A program made the position numbers and the translations under genes. A DNA stretch of 50,677 bases from Duganella sp. Root1480D1 (GTDB lineage: Bacteria; Pseudomonadota; Gammaproteobacteria; Burkholderiales; Burkholderiaceae_D): NCBI RefSeq assembly GCF_001427305.1, contig NZ_LMFZ01000018.1, forward strand, positions 1 through 50,677. Direction: 5' to 3'. A model generated the notes under the pieces. It was not told the DNA's origin, made no database searches, and was given only the letters and a program-made list of their open reading frames with translations. This document shows, one piece after another, positions 1-8,798 of the stretch; the first letter of the stretch is position 1, and each line of letters starts with the position of its first letter.

Positions 1-1
1 C

Positions 2-1099
2 TGTGGCCTGGATGGGATCAAGCCCGCGAATGCGCTGCCTTGGCCTTCGCACCATGCCGGCTACGCGCCAACGGAATTTGAATTATTCAGACCGGACTTG
101 GTAAGTTACGGTAGCCAATTTCTGTGCAAGGAATTGGCACTTGAGGACTGGTACCGCCATGGGGTTTTCTTTGGCGCGCGCTTCCAATTCAGGGATCATG
201 AAACCAACCAACTGTTGGCGGACGACTTCACACAATGGCTGGGCAAGCTGGCGATGGCCGGGGCCACGCGTCTGTCGCTGCAACCCGCGGCAGGCCTTGG
301 ACTCAAGGTTGCTCAACCAGCCATATATGTGATCGTGGTCCATTATCCCGATGGCTACCAGGCTTGGACTACACGTGAAGAGCAGCCCGTGTGGCTGGAT
401 TTCCTGCTTCCAAGTGCGGCGGCTTACGCCGGCGATCTTGATTGTTACCGGGGCATGGAAAAGCGGCCGGGGAAGCTTGATGTGCCGTTCACCGATTGGC
501 AGGAGCTGGCTGGTGCAATTGCTGCCGATCTTGAGATCCAGGTTCCATCATCCGACGTGCCGGCGCGCCCTTTCTCTGTCCGCCTGCCGGACTGCGAGTC
601 TCCGAAGGAGCTGCCGCTATTCGTCGCTCCGGAGGCATCATTGTCGCACCGGGTGCTGGCAACGCTGTACCGGGAGCAGGCCAAGTTCGACAACGACACA
701 CACACTAAGAACGAGAACAGCCCCTATCATTATGCGGATGCCTCCGGTGCGGCAGCCATTGACCATTGGGGCGAACGTCTGAGAAGCTGGATTGGCGAGG
801 TGCACTTGCGCTGCGCGAACGATGCGGGCGCTACCGAACAAGAAAAGCAACTGTTACGCCGACTGCAGGAACCGCCGCCGACGCTTCCGCCCGAGCCAGA
901 ACTGGTTGTGGCCATGCCGGCCGCCGAAGTGGAGGCACCTGCAGGGGGCAAGTGGACCAGCCGCATCGCTCTTGCCGTTGCCATTGCGGCACTTAGCCTG
1001 TTGATCCTCGCTTGCGCGAACCTCATCGCCCGCTTCCCGTGGCTATCCGTGCTGGTGGCCCTGCCCTGGCTGCTCTATATGCAACAAAAGAAGAAGTAG
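2..1099 (+). CDS. Hypothetical C-terminally membrane-anchored protein, 5' end outside window
   Basis: The reading frame is open to the left edge of the window and reads as good protein from base 2, so the TTG at 98 is not a credible start and the gene begins outside. At least 366 residues are visible. The bulk is soluble, without a fold I recognise. A Pro-rich linker (PPPTLPPEPEL) leads to two closely spaced hydrophobic helices at the C-terminus, followed by the basic tail QQKKK. A tail-anchored or C-terminally anchored inner-membrane protein is the simplest reading. It stands 73 bp before the next gene on the same strand, which also encodes a membrane protein of unknown function, so the two may belong together. 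I do not recognise the family. Confidence 0.7.
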   Translation, partial: CGLDGIKPANALPWPSHHAGYAPTEFELFRPDLVSYGSQFLCKELALEDWYRHGVFFGARFQFRDHETNQLLADDFTQWLGKLAMAGATRLSLQPAAGLGLKVAQPAIYVIVVHYPDGYQAWTTREEQPVWLDFLLPSAAAYAGDLDCYRGMEKRPGKLDVPFTDWQELAGAIAADLEIQVPSSDVPARPFSVRLPDCESPKELPLFVAPEASLSHRVLATLYREQAKFDNDTHTKNENSPYHYADASGAAAIDHWGERLRSWIGEVHLRCANDAGATEQEKQLLRRLQEPPPTLPPEPELVVAMPAAEVEAPAGGKWTSRIALAVAIAALSLLILACANLIARFPWLSVLVALPWLLYMQQKKK

Positions 1100-1172
1100 A
1101 GCAATATTTGTAATTGACAAGAAATACACGGCACTTCATGATTTGATATTTATTTCCCTTAGGAAAAATATC

Positions 1173-1934
1173 ATGTTCATCGTCTGGGGCCGCAAGATTA
1201 CGCGCCGCACACTGGGCTATGTGGCGGACTTTTGCGGTGTTTGCCGCGTGCCTCGGGCATTTCGCATGACCCGTCTCGGTTCGGTCGGCCACGTCTATTA
1301 CATCAGCTTTGGCGAAGGCAATCTGGTCGGCCACGAGCGTGCTTGCACCAGTTGCGGTGCCTTCAGCGAAGCCGACGTGAACGCCTACGCCGGCATTTCG
1401 AAAAGCTCGGGTTCGCTGGAAAGCCTGAAACGCGAGACTTTCCCCGGCCTGGATGCGGCCCTCGAGCAGCGCCTGGCCCTCGAAGTGCGGGTCCAGACCG
1501 CGCCGCACCTGCTGTCGGCGGAAGAACGGATGGGCTTGATTTTCTCTCCGTTCAACCTGCTGTCGCCCAAAGTGGAAAGGCACTTCGCAACGATGCGTAT
1601 GGATGGCGGTGTTGCGCTGGCAATTGCCGGCGGCATCGGCCTGTGCTTCCTCGTTCCCGCCATTGGTGGAGCCATCTCGCCGGAATACGGCCCGCCGGGC
1701 TTCCTGCTTGGCCTGGTGGCGGGCTTTGGCCTGCTTATCTGGCAGCTGCTCGCCGCCGGGGGACGCTTCATGCGCAAGGAAATCGTGCCGCTGCTCGCCC
1801 AATCGCTGTCGCCAGTGAAGCCGAACGAAGCCGAGATTGAACGCGCCCTGGGTGAGTTCAAACGGGCCGGCCACAAGATCGGCAAGAAGCTGAAGGCGGC
1901 GCAGGTAATCGAGGCCATTCGCTCGCCGCGATAG
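1173..1934 (+). CDS. Membrane protein with N-terminal CxxC pairs
   Basis: This 253-residue protein is of unknown function. An upstream in-frame ATG exists at 1143, but the ATG at 1173 is preceded by AGGA at 1161-1164 and gives a cleaner N-terminus, so it is chosen here. Residues about 20-60 carry CGVC and CTSC, which together could form a zinc ribbon or rubredoxin-like knuckle. Two hydrophobic segments lie in the second half (around AIAGGIGLCFLVPAIGG and GFLLGLVAGFGLLIW), and the C-terminal 50 residues are charged and helical. The next gene, nudC, starts 45 bp later on the same strand. The link with the preceding membrane protein is positional only. Confidence 0.7.
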   Translation: MFIVWGRKITRRTLGYVADFCGVCRVPRAFRMTRLGSVGHVYYISFGEGNLVGHERACTSCGAFSEADVNAYAGISKSSGSLESLKRETFPGLDAALEQRLALEVRVQTAPHLLSAEERMGLIFSPFNLLSPKVERHFATMRMDGGVALAIAGGIGLCFLVPAIGGAISPEYGPPGFLLGLVAGFGLLIWQLLAAGGRFMRKEIVPLLAQSLSPVKPNEAEIERALGEFKRAGHKIGKKLKAAQVIEAIRSPR

Positions 1935-1979
1935 AAGTTCAAGTATCATCGGCCTGTTGCCAAGACTATATTAAACGCC

Positions 1980-2792
1980 ATGCTACAGACCCCTGCCGGT
2001 TTCCTGCCCCTGATCCAATCCGCCCCCGCTGCCGATATCCAGACGCTGGTCTTCCACAAAGACCGGCTGCTGCTGCGGGAGGACGGCCTGGCCCTGCCGC
2101 CGCATGCGGAACTGGTCGCAGTCGGGCTGGAGTTGTCCGGGGCCATGCCGCTGGGTACCTGGGAAGGGCGATACTGGCAGGTGGCCCAGGCGCCGCACGA
2201 CACGCCGCCGCTGCCGGGCCACGCCTACCTCAGCTTGCGCGCCTTGTTCGGCGCAGTGGACGATGGCTTGCTCGGCGTAGCGGGGCGCGGCTTCCAGATC
2301 GCCGAATGGGCGCGTACCCACCGCTTTTGCGGCGCCTGCGGCTCGCCGATGCTGCTGGCGCCCGGCGAACGCGCCATGCGCTGCACGTCCTGCAGCCACC
2401 TCGCCTATCCTCGCATTTCTCCGGCCATGATGGTGCTGATCAAAAAGGGCAGGCAACGCCTGCTGGCCGCGCATGCCAATTCGCCCTACAAGCGCTACAC
2501 CGCGCTGGCGGGCTTCCTGGAAGCCGGCGAGTCGGTGGAAGAGGCTGTGCATCGCGAAGTGTTCGAAGAAGTCGGCCTGCGCGTGCATAACCTGAAATAC
2601 TTCGGCAGCCAGTCCTGGCCTTTCCCGCATTCCCTGATGATCGCTTTCACCGCCGAATACCTGGATGGCGAAATCGTTACCGACCCCAACGAAATCAGCG
2701 ACGCGCGCTGGTTCGGCCCGGAAGACGAGTGGCCAGCACTGACGCATACGGTTTCCATCGCCAGCGAGCTGCTGGCAGCGAACCGCCCCTGA
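1980..2792 (+). CDS. nudC: NAD+ diphosphatase / NAD-cap decapping hydrolase NudC
   Basis: This 270-residue cytoplasmic Nudix hydrolase is expected to split NAD(H) into NMN and AMP and to remove NAD caps from RNA. The family layout is complete. There is an N-terminal NudC domain, a four-cysteine zinc ribbon (FCGAC ... RCTSC), and a perfect Nudix box GX5EX7REUXEEXGU at residues 178-200 with the REVFEE core. The NudC-specific signature SQSWPFPHSLM lies downstream of the box and separates this subfamily from other Nudix enzymes. Length is typical. It starts 45 bp after the preceding gene and is followed 49 bp later by folE. Confidence 0.96.
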   Translation: MLQTPAGFLPLIQSAPAADIQTLVFHKDRLLLREDGLALPPHAELVAVGLELSGAMPLGTWEGRYWQVAQAPHDTPPLPGHAYLSLRALFGAVDDGLLGVAGRGFQIAEWARTHRFCGACGSPMLLAPGERAMRCTSCSHLAYPRISPAMMVLIKKGRQRLLAAHANSPYKRYTALAGFLEAGESVEEAVHREVFEEVGLRVHNLKYFGSQSWPFPHSLMIAFTAEYLDGEIVTDPNEISDARWFGPEDEWPALTHTVSIASELLAANRP

Positions 2793-2841
2793 ACGCTGTA
2801 TACTGGTGGATTAGATTCCACATTTCACGGTCCTTGCAATC

Positions 2842-3408
2842 ATGACTAAAGAAGTATTCACCGAAGACGATTGGCGCCGCCTGCTGGAGCACCTGGGCGA
2901 AGACCCGAATCGTCCAGGCCTGATCGAAACCCCGCACCGCGTCCACAAGGCGTGGAAGCACTGGGTGTCTGGCTATGGCCAGGATCCGGCCGAGGTGCTG
3001 AAGGCATTCGAAGATGGCGCCGAACAGTACAACGAACTGATCGTCGTGAAGAACATCCCGGTGTACAGCCATTGCGAGCACCACCTGGCGCCGTTCTTCG
3101 GCAAGGCTACCGTGGGTTATGTCCCAAATGGCAAGATTGTCGGTTTGTCCAAGCTGACCCGCCTGGTGGACGTGTTCTCCAAGCGTCTGCAGGTGCAGGA
3201 GCGCATGACCATGCAAATCGCCGAAGCGCTGATGACCGTGCTGGAGCCGAAGGCCGTAGGTGTGGTGGTCAAGTGCCGCCACCTGTGCATGGAATCGCGC
3301 GGCATCCGCACCGCAGGCGAAGAGACGGTGACATCCGCCATGCTGGGCGAACTGCAGCCTAACCTGGCAATGCGCACCGAATTCCTGGCATTGGCTCGCG
3401 AGTCCTGA
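2842..3408 (+). CDS. folE: GTP cyclohydrolase I FolE
   Basis: FolE converts GTP to 7,8-dihydroneopterin triphosphate, the first step of tetrahydrofolate (and pterin) synthesis, as a cytoplasmic toroidal decamer. The 188-residue length is usual. Zinc ligands are visible as C78 and H81 in SHCEHHL and C149 in RHLCMESRG. The loop LSKLTRLVDVFSKRLQ and the QERMTMQIA helix are also diagnostic. The thioredoxin-like gene starts 3 bp after the stop, so the two are almost certainly cotranscribed. Confidence 0.97.
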   Translation: MTKEVFTEDDWRRLLEHLGEDPNRPGLIETPHRVHKAWKHWVSGYGQDPAEVLKAFEDGAEQYNELIVVKNIPVYSHCEHHLAPFFGKATVGYVPNGKIVGLSKLTRLVDVFSKRLQVQERMTMQIAEALMTVLEPKAVGVVVKCRHLCMESRGIRTAGEETVTSAMLGELQPNLAMRTEFLALARES

Positions 3409-3411
3409 TCC

Positions 3412-4773
3412 ATGGCTGACGCTATCGAATGGTTCGAAGGCGGTTTCGACGCCGCACTGGAAGCAGCCCGCGCTGCCGGCCGTCCGCTGTTCCTGTACTG
3501 GGGCGCCGTATGGTGCCCGCCGTGCAACCGGGTCAAGTTCGAGATCTTTGGCCGTGAAGAATTCCCGGCCAAGCTGCAAAGCATGGTGGCGATGCAGCTC
3601 GATGGCGACAGCCCAAACGCGCAAGCGATGGCGGCGCGCCTGAAGCTGCGCAGCTATCCGACCATGGTGATGTACCGTCCGGATGGCAGCGAAATCACAC
3701 GCCTGCCGTGCGAGCTCGATGGCGAACTGTTTGGCGAAGCCCTGATGGCGGCGCGTTTTGCCGGCCACACGGCGGGCGAATCGATGGCTGCGGCGCTGGA
3801 TGGCACGCGTGCCTTGTCGCCGTCCGAATGGACGCTGCTGTCGAATTATTCCTGGGATACCGATGAAGGCGTGCTGCTGCACGGCCGCGACCTGGGTGTG
3901 ACATTGACCACCCTGTCGCAACTGGCCGCCGCAGCGGTGACCGGCGAAGCGCCGGCTGCGGCGCGCCAGGTGGAAGATGCCGCCACGCGCCTGCGCCTGC
4001 ATGCGATGGTGGCGCAGGCTGGCCGCGTGGTCGATGCTTCGTCGCCTGAATTCCTGTTGAAGGTGCTGGGCGATGCGCATGTAGCGCGCGCAAATATGGA
4101 CATCTTCGGCAACACCGGCCACCAGTTGGTGCGCGCAGCGCCGGCACGTCACGCTGAACTGGCCACTGCCATGGCGCAGGCGGCGCAGGTGTGGGCGGAG
4201 GATATGTGGTTGTCGGCACCGGACCGCTTGACTGCGGTGCGCCTGCAAGTGCGCATGTCGCGCATGGGTTATGTGGCGGAAGGCTTGCCGCAGCTTGTGC
4301 AGACGCGTGTCCAGCAGGCGCTGGCGCTGGTGGATGACAAGTATGGCCGGCATACGCTGATCAACACGGCTGCCAGTGCGCTGAACGATGCTGGGCTGCA
4401 TGCGGAGGCGGAGGCCTTGCTGCAGTCGGTGCTGACGGAGTCGCATGCGCCGTACTATTTCAAATTGAGCCTGGCGTCCGCGGCCAAGCGCCGCGCGGAT
4501 TTGCCGGGGATGCTGGATTGGTATGAGAAGGCCTGGCGGTCCGCGGTTGGCCCGGCGACCCGTATCCAGTGGGGCGTGACTTACCTGTCGGCGCTGATCG
4601 ATACCACGCCGGGGGATGGGGCGCGGATCGAGGCTGCGGCGGCGGGGCTGGCGCAGGATTTTGCCAATGCGCCGGATGGGTTCAAGCAGCGCAATTTGAC
4701 GCAGGCGCAGAAGCTGTTGGCCAAGTTGCCGGCGGGCTTGCCGTTGGGGGATGCGCTGCGGGCGGGCATCTAA
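3412..4773 (+). CDS. Thioredoxin-like protein with C-terminal helical repeats
   Basis: The first 110 residues are a thioredoxin fold with the motif W34-C35-P36-P37-C38 and the cis-proline region LRSYPTMVMY. The remaining 340 residues are Ala/Leu-rich helices that look like TPR repeats. There is no signal peptide, so it probably works in the cytoplasm, where the CPPC centre could act as a disulfide reductase or sulfur-transfer partner. No substrate can be named from the sequence. It begins 3 bp after folE. The stop codon overlaps the first bases of a palindromic repeat that lies between this gene and the convergent LysR gene. Confidence 0.85.
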   Translation: MADAIEWFEGGFDAALEAARAAGRPLFLYWGAVWCPPCNRVKFEIFGREEFPAKLQSMVAMQLDGDSPNAQAMAARLKLRSYPTMVMYRPDGSEITRLPCELDGELFGEALMAARFAGHTAGESMAAALDGTRALSPSEWTLLSNYSWDTDEGVLLHGRDLGVTLTTLSQLAAAAVTGEAPAAARQVEDAATRLRLHAMVAQAGRVVDASSPEFLLKVLGDAHVARANMDIFGNTGHQLVRAAPARHAELATAMAQAAQVWAEDMWLSAPDRLTAVRLQVRMSRMGYVAEGLPQLVQTRVQQALALVDDKYGRHTLINTAASALNDAGLHAEAEALLQSVLTESHAPYYFKLSLASAAKRRADLPGMLDWYEKAWRSAVGPATRIQWGVTYLSALIDTTPGDGARIEAAAAGLAQDFANAPDGFKQRNLTQAQKLLAKLPAGLPLGDALRAGI

Positions 4774-4875
4774 AACCGGTAAACCAGTGTCAGACCCGCA
4801 GGGTCTGACACTGATACGCGGCCGTCGCAGGTCTGGTGTCTGACCCTGTGGGTCAGACACCGGTTTACCGGTTTT
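4772..4875. repeat. Inverted pair of palindromic elements between convergent genes
   Basis: Two copies of one element face each other. Copy a (4772-4812) reads AAAACCGGTAAACC, then arms AGTGTCAGACCC and GGGTCTGACACT. Copy b (4835-4875) reads arms GGTGTCTGACCC and GGGTCAGACACC, then GGTTTACCGGTTTT. The two outer 14-mers are exact reverse complements, so the whole block can fold into one long cruciform carrying two inner hairpins. Copy b runs into the LysR coding end: its tail provides the last Asn-Arg codons and the TAA. As it sits between convergent genes it may serve as a bidirectional terminator; this is inference. Related copies lie in soxX and soxA. Confidence 0.9.
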
Positions 4876-5770
4876 CTTTGCCCAGCCTCAAAACCTCCCC
4901 CAGCCAATCCACAAACACGCGAACCCGCGGCGAAAGATGCCGGTTGTGCGAGTAGATAATCGACACCGGCATCGGCGCCGGCCGCCACTCCGGCAGCACC
5001 TCCACCAATTCCCCCCGCTCCAGCAAGGCCTCAATCCCCGGCAACGGAATCTGCGCCAAGCCAATCCCCGCCAGGCAGGCCCCCAAGTAAGCCTCCGAGC
5101 TCCCCACCGACACCCGGCTGCGCACCGACAGCGTCCGCACCTCCCCGTCCACCACATACTCCCAGGGCAAATCGCGCCCCGTCTGGCTCGAGAAATAGTT
5201 GACCGCCCAATGCTCCCGCAAATCCTCCAGCGTCTGCGGCGTGCCATGCGCCGCCAGGTAGGACGGCGAGGCCACATTCACCTGCGTCATCGCACCCAGC
5301 GGCTTTGCCACCAGGGTCGAATCCCGCAGCACCCCCGCGCGCACCGCGCAATCGATTCCTTCCCCCACCAGGTCCGCCATGCGGTCATTGGCGCCGACGC
5401 GGATCTTGATTTCCGGGTAGCGCGTGAAAAAGTCCGGCAGCGCAGGAATCACGCTCAAGCGCGCAATACGCTCCGGCAGGTCGACCCGGATCGTGCCTGA
5501 AGGCTTGCGTCCATCGGTCAGGAACAGGGCATTGATGTCTTCCAACTCATTGAGCAGCGTGCGGCAGCGCTCCACGTAAAGCTGTCCTTCAACGGTCAGG
5601 CTGACCTTGCGCGTGGTGCGCTGGAGCAGCCGCACGCCGAGCTGCTGCTCGATGGCCTGCACGGCATTGGTGACGGTGGGGCGGGGCAGGTCGAGTTGTT
5701 CGGCGGCCTGGGTGAAGCTCTTGCTGTCGGCCACCGCCAGGAAGACCTGCATGGCCTTGAACTGGTCCAT
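4865..5770 (-). CDS. LysR-family transcriptional regulator
   Basis: A standard 301-residue LysR regulator. The N-terminal winged helix-turn-helix spans about residues 1-60 (FLAVADSKSFTQAAEQLDLPRPTVTNAVQAIE without gaps in the helix pattern), followed by the periplasmic-binding-like effector domain. It is transcribed away from the aldo/keto reductase gene across a 101-bp gap that contains a long inverted repeat, the usual arrangement for a LysR protein controlling its divergent neighbour. The effector is unknown. The last codons (Asn-Arg-stop) lie inside a palindromic repeat element, so the C-terminus was probably remodelled when that element arrived. Confidence 0.92.
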   Translation of the reverse strand: MDQFKAMQVFLAVADSKSFTQAAEQLDLPRPTVTNAVQAIEQQLGVRLLQRTTRKVSLTVEGQLYVERCRTLLNELEDINALFLTDGRKPSGTIRVDLPERIARLSVIPALPDFFTRYPEIKIRVGANDRMADLVGEGIDCAVRAGVLRDSTLVAKPLGAMTQVNVASPSYLAAHGTPQTLEDLREHWAVNYFSSQTGRDLPWEYVVDGEVRTLSVRSRVSVGSSEAYLGACLAGIGLAQIPLPGIEALLERGELVEVLPEWRPAPMPVSIIYSHNRHLSPRVRVFVDWLGEVLRLGKENR

Positions 5771-5779
5771 TGTTATCTG

Positions 5780-5829
5780 TTATCGAATAAAGATGTAGTG
5801 AATGCCGCATTTATTATTGCATTCGATAA
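5780..5829. promoter_or_regulatory. Inverted repeat in LysR / aldo-keto reductase divergent promoter
   Basis: TTATCGAAT at 5780-5788 and its exact reverse complement ATTCGATAA at 5821-5829 flank the middle of the intergenic region, with centres 41 bp apart (about four helical turns). This fits a LysR tetramer binding two sites on one face of the DNA. The left half lies close to the LysR start, which suggests autoregulation. Binding is inferred. Confidence 0.5.
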
Positions 5830-5871
5830 TAGCACAATGGTCTCCATCGAAACCCCACCTGGAGACTTCAC

Positions 5872-6873
5872 ATGGAAACCCGCAAACTTGGCAGCACCGG
5901 CCCACAAACCTCCCAGCTCGGCCTGGGCCTGATGGGCATGTCCGACCTGTACGGCCCGGCCGACCGCGCCGAAAGCCTGGCCACCATCCACTCCGCGCTG
6001 GACGCAGGCGTGACCCTGCTCGACACCGGCGACTTTTACGGCATGGGCCATAACGAGATGCTGCTGGGCGAGGCGCTGCAGGGCCGCAACCGCGAGCGGG
6101 TACAGGTCAGCGTGAAGTTCGGCGCCCTGCGCGATCCGGACGGCGGCTTTATCGGCTACGATTCGCGCCCGCAAGCCGTGGCCAACTTCCTGGCCTACTC
6201 CCTGCGCCGCCTGGGCACCGACTACATCGACATTTACCGCCCATCGCGCCTTGATCCCGCCACGCCCATCGAGGACACCATCGGCGCCATCGCCGAACAG
6301 GTGCGCAAGGGCCATGTGCGCCACGTCGGCCTGTCCGAAGTGAATGCCGACACCCTGCGCCGGGCGCATGCCGTGCACCCGATCACCGATGTGCAGATCG
6401 AGTACTCGATGATCTCGCGCGGCATTGAAAACGGCTTGCTGCAAACGGCGCGCGAACTGGGCGTCGGCATCACCGCATATGGCGTGCTGTCGCGTGGCTT
6501 GATCAGCGGCCACTGGACCGCCCAGCGCGAAGGCGAGCAGGATTACCGTGGCCTGCACAGCCCGCGCTTCCAGGGCGAAAACCTGAAGCACAACCTGGAA
6601 CTGGTGGAGCGCATGCGCGCGGTGGCGCAAGTCAAGGGCATCAGCGTGGCGCAACTGGCAATTGCCTGGGTGATGGCGCAGGGCTCCGACATCGTGCCCC
6701 TGGTCGGCGCCCGCACCCGCAGCCGCCTGCAGGAAGCGTTGGGCGCGCTCGACGCGGTGCTGCTGCAAGCCGATCTGGAAGCGCTGGAACTGATCGTGCC
6801 GCAAGGCGCCGCTGCCGGCGGCCGCTACAACGACTACCAGCTATCGCATCTCGACAGTGAAAAGGCAGCTTAA
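5872..6873 (+). CDS. Aldo/keto reductase
   Basis: A 333-residue NADPH-dependent aldo/keto reductase of TIM-barrel type, cytoplasmic. The active-site Asp and Tyr are in LDTGDFYGMGHNEML and the Lys in SVKFGAL. At the position where many relatives have a catalytic His (YxHRxD), this protein reads IYRPSRLDP, so His is replaced by Ser; a branch of the family with RPxRxDP at this place is known to me, so this is not by itself a sign of inactivity. The NADP site near the C-terminus (VPLVGARTRSRL) is present. The gene is divergent from a LysR regulator, which probably controls it. Its stop overlaps that of the convergent second LysR gene by 4 bp. Confidence 0.92.
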   Translation: METRKLGSTGPQTSQLGLGLMGMSDLYGPADRAESLATIHSALDAGVTLLDTGDFYGMGHNEMLLGEALQGRNRERVQVSVKFGALRDPDGGFIGYDSRPQAVANFLAYSLRRLGTDYIDIYRPSRLDPATPIEDTIGAIAEQVRKGHVRHVGLSEVNADTLRRAHAVHPITDVQIEYSMISRGIENGLLQTARELGVGITAYGVLSRGLISGHWTAQREGEQDYRGLHSPRFQGENLKHNLELVERMRAVAQVKGISVAQLAIAWVMAQGSDIVPLVGARTRSRLQEALGALDAVLLQADLEALELIVPQGAAAGGRYNDYQLSHLDSEKAA

Positions 6874-7748
6874 GCGAAAACTTCGCCAAGAAAGTCGATG
6901 AAGGCCTGCACCTTGGCGGCACGCTGGTGCCGCTGCTGGTACAGGGCGGTCAGCGTCGGTCCCGCAACCAGGTAGTCAGCCAGAAGCGGGACCAGCGTGC
7001 CGTTGCGCAATTCATCTTCCACCGACAGCGACAGGAACTGGCCGATGCCCGCACCGGCCTTGCAGGCCTCGACCAGCGAATCAACGTGGTCAAAAGAAAC
7101 GCGCGACGGCGGCGTGAACACCGCGCCATCCGCAAATTGCCACCCGCGCAGGCGGCCGGCACGAGGCAGGATGAAATGCAGGCAATCGAAGCCCGCCAGT
7201 TCTTCGGGAACAGTGGGCGTACCATGCTTCGCCACGAAGGCGGGCGATGCGCAGCAAACAAAGCGCGTCTGCAGAAGTGGCCGGGCCACCAGACGTGGAT
7301 CGCCAACATCACCCAGCCGCAGCAGCACGTCGTAGCCTTCGTCCACCATATCCACCATGCGGTCGCTGGCGCTGGCCTGCACGGTGATGCCGGGATAGCG
7401 CGCCAGGAATTGGGGCAGGGCCGGCGCGACATGCAGCCGCGACACCAGGCCGGGCATATTCACGCGCAAGGTGCCGCGCGGCTCCTGCGTTGACTGTTGC
7501 AGGTTCGCTTGCAGTTCCTGCATGCCGGCAAGCAGGCGCTGGGCTTGCTCATAGCACTCGCGTCCTTCGCCGGTCAGCGACATGCTGCGCGTGGTGCGGT
7601 TCATCAGCTTGACGTGGAAATGCGCTTCCAGCCCGTTGACCTGCGCCGTGACGGAGGATGTCGAGATCCCGAGCTTTTCCGCTGCGCGCGAAAAGCCGCC
7701 CGTTTCCACGACGGCGCAAAACACGCGCAGGGCATCAAGTTTGTCCAT
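6870..7748 (-). CDS. LysR-family transcriptional regulator
   Basis: A LysR regulator of 292 residues when started at the ATG 7748 (MDKLDALRVFCAVV), which gives the canonical N-terminus; a longer frame with a further 25 residues is not LysR-like. The helix-turn-helix is at about residues 15-45 (GFSRAAEKLGISTSSVTAQV). The effector domain is typical. It diverges from the quinone oxidoreductase-like gene across 108 bp that hold a 17-bp inverted repeat close to its own start. The probable target is that neighbour. Its stop overlaps the aldo/keto reductase stop by 4 bp. Confidence 0.92.
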   Translation of the reverse strand: MDKLDALRVFCAVVETGGFSRAAEKLGISTSSVTAQVNGLEAHFHVKLMNRTTRSMSLTGEGRECYEQAQRLLAGMQELQANLQQSTQEPRGTLRVNMPGLVSRLHVAPALPQFLARYPGITVQASASDRMVDMVDEGYDVLLRLGDVGDPRLVARPLLQTRFVCCASPAFVAKHGTPTVPEELAGFDCLHFILPRAGRLRGWQFADGAVFTPPSRVSFDHVDSLVEACKAGAGIGQFLSLSVEDELRNGTLVPLLADYLVAGPTLTALYQQRHQRAAKVQAFIDFLGEVFA

Positions 7749-7757
7749 GCCGCCATT

Positions 7758-7774
7758 ATCCACAATTCGTGGAT
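7758..7774. promoter_or_regulatory. Perfect inverted repeat, candidate LysR operator
   Basis: ATCCAC-AATTC-GTGGAT, a perfect 6+5+6 palindrome, lies 10 bp before the LysR start codon and 83 bp before the divergent oxidoreductase gene. Size and place suit a LysR recognition site. Not tested. Confidence 0.5.
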
Positions 7775-7856
7775 TCTGTTTGCAGCCCGGCCCTGTTTTT
7801 CCCGGCGCACCCGCTGCATACACTGGCTGTCATTGAAACGCACAGGAGTCCTTGAC

Positions 7857-8792
7857 ATGAAAGCCATGATCCTCGAAACCGCCGGCCAGCCACTGGTCCT
7901 CGCCGATATCCCCCAGCCGGTTCCAGCCACGGGGCAGGTGCTGGTGCGCATCCACGCCAGCGGCGTCAACCCGCTCGACATCAAGATCGCCGCAGGCAAG
8001 GCCGCTCATGCGCGCATGCCGCTGCCGGCAGTCCTGGGGATCGACATGGCGGGCGTGGTGGAAGCGGTCGGGCCAGGTGTTGCCGGGTTTGCAGCAGGCG
8101 ATGCGGTCTTCGGCATGACGGGCGGCGTAGGCGGCGTGCAGGGCTCGCTGGCGGAATACGCAGCGGTCGACGCCGGCCTGCTGGCGCATGCACCGCGCAG
8201 CATCAGCTTGCGTGAGGCGGCGGCCCTTCCCTTGGTCTTCATCACCGCCTGGGAAGGGCTGGTCGACCGCGCCCGCGTGAAAGCGGGCGACTCAGTCCTG
8301 GTGCAGGGCGGCGCTGGCGGCGTAGGCCGCATGGCCGTGCAATTGGCGCTGGCGCACGGTGCGGCCGTATCGGCTACCGGCAGGGCTGCCCAGCGCGAAC
8401 TGATCGAAGGCATGGGCGCCCGCTTCATCGAGCAGCTGGAGGGAGAAGAATTCGACATCGTCTACGACACCATCGGCGGCGAAGTGCTGGACGCGTCGTT
8501 CCGTGTGGTGCGCCCATATGGCGGGCATGTGGTGAGCAGTCTTGGCTGGGGGACGCATGCCCTGGCGCCGTTGTCGTTCCGTGCGGCGACTTACTCCGGC
8601 GTATTTACCCTGCTTCCGCTCTTGTCCGGCAAAGGACGCGCCGCGCATGGCGCCATCCTGCGGGAAGCTGCGCGGCTGGTCGATGCGGGCAAGCTCGCCG
8701 TGCAACTGAACCCGGGCCGTTTCTCCCTGTCCGAAGCCAACCAGGCGCATGCCGCGCCGGGAGGAGGCAAGGTGGTGGTGGACATCGCCTGA
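7857..8792 (+). CDS. Zinc-independent quinone oxidoreductase-like MDR enzyme
   Basis: A 311-residue medium-chain dehydrogenase/reductase of the quinone oxidoreductase group, predicted to reduce quinones or activated alkenes with NADPH in the cytoplasm. The ATG at 7857 is preceded by AGGAG (7844-7848) and gives the family N-terminus; the frame upstream is antisense to the LysR gene. The GroES-like domain contains GVNPLDIKIAAG and GIDMAGVVEAVG, and the Rossmann glycine motif is VQGGAGGVGRMAVQLA. The catalytic-zinc ligands of alcohol dehydrogenases are absent, as expected. It is probably regulated by the divergent LysR protein. Confidence 0.9.
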   Translation: MKAMILETAGQPLVLADIPQPVPATGQVLVRIHASGVNPLDIKIAAGKAAHARMPLPAVLGIDMAGVVEAVGPGVAGFAAGDAVFGMTGGVGGVQGSLAEYAAVDAGLLAHAPRSISLREAAALPLVFITAWEGLVDRARVKAGDSVLVQGGAGGVGRMAVQLALAHGAAVSATGRAAQRELIEGMGARFIEQLEGEEFDIVYDTIGGEVLDASFRVVRPYGGHVVSSLGWGTHALAPLSFRAATYSGVFTLLPLLSGKGRAAHGAILREAARLVDAGKLAVQLNPGRFSLSEANQAHAAPGGGKVVVDIA

Positions 8793-8798
8793 AGCGGA

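Noticed and set aside
2695..4860. 721-codon open frame on the minus strand
   Set aside because: Antisense to folE and the thioredoxin-like gene, rich in Arg, His and Gln, without domain pattern; a shadow of GC-rich codon use.
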